Shown here piece after piece: positions 58,574 through 64,000 of a stretch of DNA of 64,000 nt (the first letter of the stretch is position 1; the number at the start of each line of letters is the position of its first letter). This stretch comes from Salinivibrio sharmensis (lineage in GTDB: Bacteria > Pseudomonadota > Gammaproteobacteria > Enterobacterales > Vibrionaceae). Made by a program: the position numbers and the translations under genes. The stretch lies in NCBI RefSeq assembly GCF_001995985.1, contig NZ_MUFC01000007.1, positions 17,277 through 81,276 of the forward strand, given 5' to 3'. The notes beneath the pieces were generated by a model. That model ran no database searches. It had not been told where the DNA came from and was given only the letters and a program-made list of their open reading frames with translations.

Positions 58574-60898
58574 ATGTCACCGACTGCACGTAGCTTTTTA
58601 GCCACCATGATTAGCCTGGCGCTTTATGGCCCAGCCCTTGTTTTTGCTAATGCGGAATCATCCGACGAACCTTGTCCTGATAGCGAGGCGCGCTGTATTC
58701 CAGCGAGTGAGCAAACCCAAGATGTGAACAATGCGCCTATTCGCGTGGTGGCAGACCGCGCTGAAGCGCAAACCAATGAAAAAGCAATCTACAACGGCAA
58801 TGTCGAGGTGACCCAAGGTCATCGTAAAATGACGGCAGATACCGCGACCTTGCGCGATCCAGAACGGATCGTCACCGCACAAGGGGACGTGGTGTTTAAT
58901 GACGGCCAGATGATGGTCACGTCCGACTATCTGCAAGCCAACTTGGAAAATGAAGACACCACGCTCAACAATGCACAGTATAAAATGCTGTGTACCCCAG
59001 GGCGTGGTGAAGCCAAGCGAGTATTTAAAAACGGTACCACCTTTTATGAGCTGGAAGATGGCACCTATACCACCTGTCCGGACGAAGATAAAAGCTGGCG
59101 TTTTTCTGCCTCTAAGATAGAAAAAGAAGATAGCAGCCTATTTGCTGATCTTTATCACCCTCGGTTTGAGGTGATGAATGTGCCGATTTTCTACCTGCCT
59201 TACCTGCGGGTGCCGGTTGAAGATGGTCGTTTGACTGGTTTTCTATACCCATCAGTCTCTTGGAGCGACCGTGATGGTATCGAGATGGAAACGCCATTTT
59301 ATTGGAATATCCATCCGCAACTGGATGCCACGATCACGCCCAAATATATGTCTGAGCGCGGCGTTCAACTCAATACCAATATTCGTTACCTTACCCCACT
59401 CGGCTCAGGCTCGCTGTACTCCGAATATCTGCCTGATGATCAGCGTAACCCAGAGCTCGATGCACGCTGGGGCTTTAACTGGACACACAGCGGCGTACAG
59501 GGCCACTGGCGCTACCAAGCTGATTACAGCAAAGTCAGTGATATCAGTTATTTCCAAGATATTGACTCGGACGTGGGTAAACGAGAAGACAATACTCTGC
59601 TACAAACCGGTGAAATCAGCTACCGCGGCTTAGATTGGAACAGCACTGTGCGCGTGCGGGACTTCCAACCACTCACAGAAAACACCAGCGTGTATCGTTT
59701 GATGCCGCAAGTAGACTTTAACTACTACGCGCCGCAAGTCATGCCCTGGTTAGATGTGAGCGTCCCCGCACAGTTTAGTGTGTTTGCCAATGACGACCCA
59801 GATAAACCCGAAGCGACGCGCACACATCTCGCTCCGACCTTGACCATGCCCTTTACGCGTCCATGGTTTAATGCCACCGCGGAAGCCAGCATGCTCTACA
59901 CTCACTACGACCAACGTTTTGATGATGCTACGCCGGACGCTGAGTCCACGGCGACCTTGAGTAAATCGGTGGAGCGTAAAATCCCAACTGTGCGCTTGCA
60001 TTCAGGGCTTGTGCTAGAACGTAACTTTTGGGCAATGGGGGGGCACTTTAGCCAAACCATCGAGCCTCAAGTGCAATATTTGTACATCAAAGATGTGGAG
60101 CAAGGGGATATTTATAACCCGGTTAACTTCAGTGGCGGCGGTTACGATACCGCACGCTTACAAACCGACTACTATGGGTTATTCCGCAGCAATCAGTTTA
60201 GCAGCATTGATTATATTAACCCGGCTAACCAGCTGACCTACGGGGCGACCACCCGTTTTTACGACGGTGGCTACAAAGAGCGACTCAATCTCTCGTTCGG
60301 GCAGATTTATTACTTTGATCAACCCTCCAACCAAGACGCAGACACCTTTGACTATTCGTCTTGGGCGCTCGAAGGGGAAGCCAATATTGATGACTACCTG
60401 TTTTTACGGGCATCCATGCAATATGACAGCAACCTCAGCGAAATGCAGTTTGGTAATGCTATTGCCGAGTATCGCCACCAACAATTCTACGCGCAAACCA
60501 GTTATCGCTACGTAGCCCAAGAATACATTGAGTCTACCTTGCCGAACCGCGATATCAGTGCACTCACCGATGACGGCCTGTCCCAAGCCGGTGTGGTCAC
60601 GGGCTTTCCGCTGTGGGGTGGCCTGAGTTTTAAAGGCCAATACTGGCGCGATCTAACTCAAGATGTGATGCTAGAAAACCAGTTTAGCCTGACCTATCGC
60701 TCTGATTGTTGGGTGGTTGGCTTGAGCTATAACGAGTACTTACTTTCGCGCTCTGATATTAATACAGACCCAGAATACGACAACAACGTCACCCTCTCGT
60801 TTAGCCTATTGGGGCTGGGCGCTGACAGTGGCTTTAACTTCAGTACGGACTCAGGTAACGCCTTGGGTTATCGTAATCCGTTTGCGCTGAAGAACTAA
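58574..60898 (+). CDS. lptD: LPS-assembly outer membrane protein LptD
   Basis: A protein of 774 residues from ATG 58574, forming with LptE the outer-membrane LPS translocon. A signal peptide (MSPTARSFLATMISLALYGPALVFANA) is followed by the periplasmic OstA jellyroll (DRAEAQTNEKAIYNGNVEVTQGHRKMTADTATLRDPERIV) and a C-terminal 26-strand barrel domain. Cysteines occur at EPCPDSEARC, MLCTPGRGE, TTCPDEDK and SDCWVVG; the C-terminal region has a single Cys where E. coli has an adjacent pair. The start is uncertain: ATG 58562 has AGGA directly abutting, ATG 58574 has it 12 bases away. First of lptD-surA-pdxA-rsmA. Confidence 0.93.
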   Translation: MSPTARSFLATMISLALYGPALVFANAESSDEPCPDSEARCIPASEQTQDVNNAPIRVVADRAEAQTNEKAIYNGNVEVTQGHRKMTADTATLRDPERIVTAQGDVVFNDGQMMVTSDYLQANLENEDTTLNNAQYKMLCTPGRGEAKRVFKNGTTFYELEDGTYTTCPDEDKSWRFSASKIEKEDSSLFADLYHPRFEVMNVPIFYLPYLRVPVEDGRLTGFLYPSVSWSDRDGIEMETPFYWNIHPQLDATITPKYMSERGVQLNTNIRYLTPLGSGSLYSEYLPDDQRNPELDARWGFNWTHSGVQGHWRYQADYSKVSDISYFQDIDSDVGKREDNTLLQTGEISYRGLDWNSTVRVRDFQPLTENTSVYRLMPQVDFNYYAPQVMPWLDVSVPAQFSVFANDDPDKPEATRTHLAPTLTMPFTRPWFNATAEASMLYTHYDQRFDDATPDAESTATLSKSVERKIPTVRLHSGLVLERNFWAMGGHFSQTIEPQVQYLYIKDVEQGDIYNPVNFSGGGYDTARLQTDYYGLFRSNQFSSIDYINPANQLTYGATTRFYDGGYKERLNLSFGQIYYFDQPSNQDADTFDYSSWALEGEANIDDYLFLRASMQYDSNLSEMQFGNAIAEYRHQQFYAQTSYRYVAQEYIESTLPNRDISALTDDGLSQAGVVTGFPLWGGLSFKGQYWRDLTQDVMLENQFSLTYRSDCWVVGLSYNEYLLSRSDINTDPEYDNNVTLSFSLLGLGADSGFNFSTDSGNALGYRNPFALKN

Positions 60899-60951
60899 CC
60901 CGCCATATTGTGGTCTGGACTGTTGAACCTATGAAAAAAAGTGGACAAAGC

Positions 60952-62241
60952 ATGAACAAATGGAGTCACGCCCTCATCACTGGCGTTTTAGTGTTGCTGA
61001 CCCCTTTAACACAAGCGGCGCCGAAAGCACTCGATCGCGTGATCGCAGTGGTCAATGACGGCGTGGTATTAAAAAGTGATATGGCGGCGATGCGTCGCAC
61101 TGTTACCCTTAATGCCGCCGACCGCGAGTTGCCACCGCAAGATGTACTTGAAGAGCAGATGCGTGAGCGGCTGATTATCGAAGAGCTACAACTGCAAGAG
61201 GCTAAACGCTTAGGGATCCAGATAGACGATAGCCAGCTGCAACAAGCCATTGAAAACATTGCTAAGGAGCAATCTGTCAGTGTGCAAGCCCTGCGCGAAA
61301 AAATGGCCAAGCAAGGTGTCGCGTGGGCGCAATACCGTGAACAAGTGCGTCGTGAACTCACCATTTCTGAGGCACGCAATGCACAAGTACGTCGCCGTAT
61401 TAGCATTTTACCGCAAGAAGTTGAGACGCTGGCCAGCCAGTTAAATGAGCAAAAGATGCAAAAGGTGAAGTACAAGCTTTCACACATTCAGCTCAAATTG
61501 GACGACGATGCCAGCAAAGCTGAGCGTGAAAGCGTGAAAAAGCAAGCTCACCGCCTGGTCGATACCCTACGCCATGACGGTAATATTGCCGAGCTGGCAA
61601 TGGAGTACTCCAAAGGCCCTAAAGCGCTCGACGGTGGTGATTGGGGCTGGTTGCGACTAGAGGAAATGCCGACCATTTTCGCCGACCAGATCACCAACCA
61701 AGGTAAAGGGGCGATCATTGGTCCATTTAGAAGCGGCGTGGGTTTTCACATACTCAAAATTGATGATGTTCAAGGACTAGAAACCGTCGCCGTCACCGAA
61801 GTGAAAGCACGTCACATCCTGATCAAGCCATCGATTGTACTCAGTGATAAAGGCGCGCAAAAAGAGCTTAACAAAATGGTCAGCCAAATCCAGCGCGGTG
61901 AGCAACGCTTTGCCGATCTTGCTAAACAATACAGCGACGACCCAGGCTCTGCGGTCAATGGTGGCGACCTAGGGTGGTCAACCACTGATGCTTATGTACC
62001 CGCCTTCAAGGCCAAAGTCGATGCCCTGCCAGAAGGGCAAGTCAGCGAGCCGTTTAAAACCGTACACGGCTGGCATATCGTCGAAGTTACTGATCGCCGC
62101 GAGGTCGATAAAACCGATGCAGCGGTGAAAAATCGCGCTTACCGCATGCTGTTCAATAGAAAATTCAACGAAGAGGCGCAAGCCTGGCTGCAAGAGCTAC
62201 GCGCAGGGGCTTACGTCGAGGTGCTCACCGATGACAGCTGA
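60952..62241 (+). CDS. surA: Periplasmic chaperone / peptidyl-prolyl isomerase SurA
   Basis: A 429-residue chaperone for outer-membrane proteins, including LptD. Signal peptide [22 protein letters not shown] precedes [21 protein letters not shown]. The SurA N-terminal domain is followed by two parvulin domains (about 172-272 and 282-382), each with the expected histidines ([12 protein letters not shown] / [26 protein letters not shown] / [12 protein letters not shown]). Length equals E. coli SurA (428). Longer in-frame starts at 60910/60931 would damage the signal peptide. pdxA overlaps its last 11 nt. Confidence 0.95.
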   Translation: MNKWSHALITGVLVLLTPLTQAAPKALDRVIAVVNDGVVLKSDMAAMRRTVTLNAADRELPPQDVLEEQMRERLIIEELQLQEAKRLGIQIDDSQLQQAIENIAKEQSVSVQALREKMAKQGVAWAQYREQVRRELTISEARNAQVRRRISILPQEVETLASQLNEQKMQKVKYKLSHIQLKLDDDASKAERESVKKQAHRLVDTLRHDGNIAELAMEYSKGPKALDGGDWGWLRLEEMPTIFADQITNQGKGAIIGPFRSGVGFHILKIDDVQGLETVAVTEVKARHILIKPSIVLSDKGAQKELNKMVSQIQRGEQRFADLAKQYSDDPGSAVNGGDLGWSTTDAYVPAFKAKVDALPEGQVSEPFKTVHGWHIVEVTDRREVDKTDAAVKNRAYRMLFNRKFNEEAQAWLQELRAGAYVEVLTDDS

Positions 62242-63223
62242 GCGTATCGCGATTACGCCCGGAGAGCCTGCGGGCATCGGGCCTGATCTTGTCTTGGCCA
62301 TGGCACTTCATGCCTGGCCACATCAGCTTGTCGCCGTCGCCAATAAGCAAATGCTGGCCGAGCGCGCCAATCAGTTAGGGTTGGCCATCAGCTTACGCGA
62401 CTACGATCCCTGCACTGAACCGCAAGCACACAAGGCGGGCGAACTTATCGTCGCAGATACGCCGATTGGCGCAGCGGTGACCCCTGGTCAATTAGATGAA
62501 GCCAACGGCCGCTATGTGCTTGATACCCTGACCCGCGCCGCGGAAGGAAACATGAGCGGTGAGTTTGCCGCGATTGTCACAGGTCCAGTGCATAAAGGCA
62601 TCATCAACCGTGCTGGGGTATCTTTTAGCGGCCATACTGAGTTTTTTGCCCAGCACGCCAATGTCAATCAAGTGGTGATGATGCTCGCCACTGAAGGGTT
62701 ACGCGTCGCCTTGGTCACCACCCACATTCCATTGGCCTATGTCTCCAAGGCCATCACCCGTGAGCGCTTGCACGATGTGATCGGCATTTTGCATCAAGAC
62801 TTACGCGAGAAGTTTGCGATTGCACACCCTCGTATTTATGTGTGCGGCCTGAATCCGCATGCTGGTGAAGGGGGCTGTTTAGGAACAGAAGAAATCGACA
62901 CCATTGAGCCGGCGCTGGATGATCTACGCCAACAAGGGATGGATTTGGTCGGTCCCCTGCCCGCTGATACGCTTTTCCAAGAAAAGTATCTGCAAGATGC
63001 CGATGCTGTACTGGCGATGTATCACGACCAGGGCCTACCTGTGTTAAAATTCAAAGGATTTGGGCGCTCAGTGAATATTACCCTGGGTTTGCCTTTTGTC
63101 AGAACATCAGTAGATCATGGTACCGCACTGGATTTAGCGGGTACCGGTACGGCGGATACAGGAAGCCTGCGGACGGCCATCTCCCACGCCATTGAATTAG
63201 TAGATAGCAAGCATGAGCGATAA
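62231..63223 (+). CDS. pdxA: 4-hydroxythreonine-4-phosphate dehydrogenase PdxA
   Basis: A 330-residue NAD-dependent enzyme of pyridoxal 5'-phosphate synthesis. It begins [21 protein letters not shown] and has the metal-binding motifs [13 protein letters not shown] and LNPHAGEGG, plus [27 protein letters not shown]. Metal-ligand His residues are conserved. It overlaps surA by 11 nt and rsmA by 11 nt, so the lptD-surA-pdxA-rsmA unit is tightly packed. Confidence 0.96.
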   Translation: MTAERIAITPGEPAGIGPDLVLAMALHAWPHQLVAVANKQMLAERANQLGLAISLRDYDPCTEPQAHKAGELIVADTPIGAAVTPGQLDEANGRYVLDTLTRAAEGNMSGEFAAIVTGPVHKGIINRAGVSFSGHTEFFAQHANVNQVVMMLATEGLRVALVTTHIPLAYVSKAITRERLHDVIGILHQDLREKFAIAHPRIYVCGLNPHAGEGGCLGTEEIDTIEPALDDLRQQGMDLVGPLPADTLFQEKYLQDADAVLAMYHDQGLPVLKFKGFGRSVNITLGLPFVRTSVDHGTALDLAGTGTADTGSLRTAISHAIELVDSKHER

Positions 63224-64000
63224 AGTCCATCAAGGCCACCGTGCCAGAAAACGTTTCGGGCAGAACTTCCTCAATGACCCTTATGTCATTGACGGTATTG
63301 TGTCAGCCATTAATCCCCAATCCGGCGAGAACTTGGTCGAGATTGGCCCAGGTCTCGGCGCGCTCACTGAGCCAGTCACCGAGCAAGTCGACCACCTAAA
63401 CGTGGTTGAACTTGACCGAGATCTTGCCGCGCGCTTGCGCAGTCACCCTTTCATGGGCCGTAAACTCACGGTGCATGAAGCCGATGCGATGGCCTTTGAT
63501 TTTGCCGAGCTTGCCAAGCAAGGCCCACTGCGGATTTTTGGCAATCTGCCATATAACGTCTCTACGCCGCTAATGTTCCATTTATTCTCTTTTGCCGACC
63601 AAGTGCAAGATATGCACTTTATGTTGCAAAAAGAAGTAGTGAACCGCCTAGCAGCCGGTCCTGGCACCAAAGCATATGGGCGTCTTACGGTCATGGCACA
63701 ATACTACTGCCAGGTGATCCCGGTATTGGAAGTGCCACCGACTGCCTTTAAACCTGCACCGAAAGTGGACTCCGCGGTTGTGCGCTTAGTGCCACACAAA
63801 ACCTTGCCACATCCGGTCACCAATTTGTCATGGTTAGAGCGTGTGTGTCGTGAAGGTTTTAATCAACGCCGTAAAACCATACGTAACTGTTTTAAGTCAT
63901 TGGTTAGTGTCGATACATTGACTGAGCTTGGTATCGACCCCAGCTTACGTCCTGAACACATGACCTTGGCGCAGTTCTCCAGCTTGGCCAACTGGTTGGA
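63213..64000 (+). CDS. rsmA: 16S rRNA dimethyladenosine transferase RsmA (KsgA), cut by window end
   Basis: N-terminal 262 codons of an SAM-dependent methyltransferase that dimethylates A1518 and A1519 of 16S rRNA. It starts at ATG 63213 inside the pdxA end ([22 protein letters not shown]). The SAM motif is [13 protein letters not shown], followed by the acidic [10 protein letters not shown] and the catalytic [10 protein letters not shown]. The C-terminal helical part is present but the last residues run beyond 64000. Typical length is about 270, so only a few residues are missing. Confidence 0.95.
   Translation, partial: MSDKVHQGHRARKRFGQNFLNDPYVIDGIVSAINPQSGENLVEIGPGLGALTEPVTEQVDHLNVVELDRDLAARLRSHPFMGRKLTVHEADAMAFDFAELAKQGPLRIFGNLPYNVSTPLMFHLFSFADQVQDMHFMLQKEVVNRLAAGPGTKAYGRLTVMAQYYCQVIPVLEVPPTAFKPAPKVDSAVVRLVPHKTLPHPVTNLSWLERVCREGFNQRRKTIRNCFKSLVSVDTLTELGIDPSLRPEHMTLAQFSSLANWL

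Overview
The window is chromosomal DNA of a gammaproteobacterium, almost certainly a member of the Vibrionaceae. Gene order (cpdA-yqiB-nudF / tolC / hldE; glnE; ygiF; PhoU-like-pit; ygiM-cca; ilvIH; leuABCD; rapA; djlA / lptD-surA-pdxA-rsmA) matches that family, and the protein sequences look like Vibrio/Salinivibrio orthologs. The genus is an inference. Nearly all of the window is well-conserved core genome of moderate GC. One short AT-rich segment (about 31.1-34.1 kb) is clearly foreign.

Layout. 1-2 kb: cpdA (cut by the window edge), yqiB and nudF, leftward. 2-6 kb: tolC, hldE and lpxL (outer membrane efflux, LPS heptose, lipid A acylation). 6-12.6 kb: glnE, a chemoreceptor and the CYTH-CHAD triphosphatase ygiF, leftward. 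12.8-17 kb: PhoU-like/pit phosphate uptake pair, ygiM and cca. 17-22.1 kb: an SOS mutasome cassette imuA-imuB-dnaE2 behind a clear LexA box. 22.3-26.7 kb: a periplasmic-sensor diguanylate cyclase, pykF, a GntR-like regulator and a probable 52-residue membrane protein. 26.8-31.1 kb: trehalose regulon treR-treB-treC with two TreR-type operators.

31.1-34.1 kb: an accessory island between treC and ilvH, bounded by two near-identical hairpins in inverted orientation. It holds a P2/P4-type Ogr/Delta zinc-finger gene with a damaged 5' end, a two-gene unit encoding an EEP-fold nuclease/phosphatase and a charged partner of unknown family, several very small ORFs, and an Rmf-like plus a Cys-rich small protein. 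It reads as the relic of a P2/P4-type element carrying a cargo pair. This pair is my best candidate for an undescribed system.

34.1-45.7 kb: ilvIH, a long-chain acyl-CoA ligase, a MJ1255/VC2487-family glycosyltransferase overlapping a PAP2 phosphatase, then leuABCD preceded by a Leu-rich leader peptide and attenuator. 45.8-51.1 kb: a DUF547 protein, a TPP riboswitch with thiBPQ, and a diguanylate cyclase whose Shine-Dalgarno lies in a predicted hairpin. 51.1-57.6 kb: a PIN-PhoH ATPase, rapA, rluA and a 2-hydroxyacid dehydrogenase. 57.6-64 kb: djlA diverging from lptD-surA-pdxA-rsmA (rsmA cut by the right edge).

No rRNA, tRNA, CRISPR array, intact IS or integrase gene was seen. All structural and functional statements come from reading the sequence; no alignment or folding program was run.
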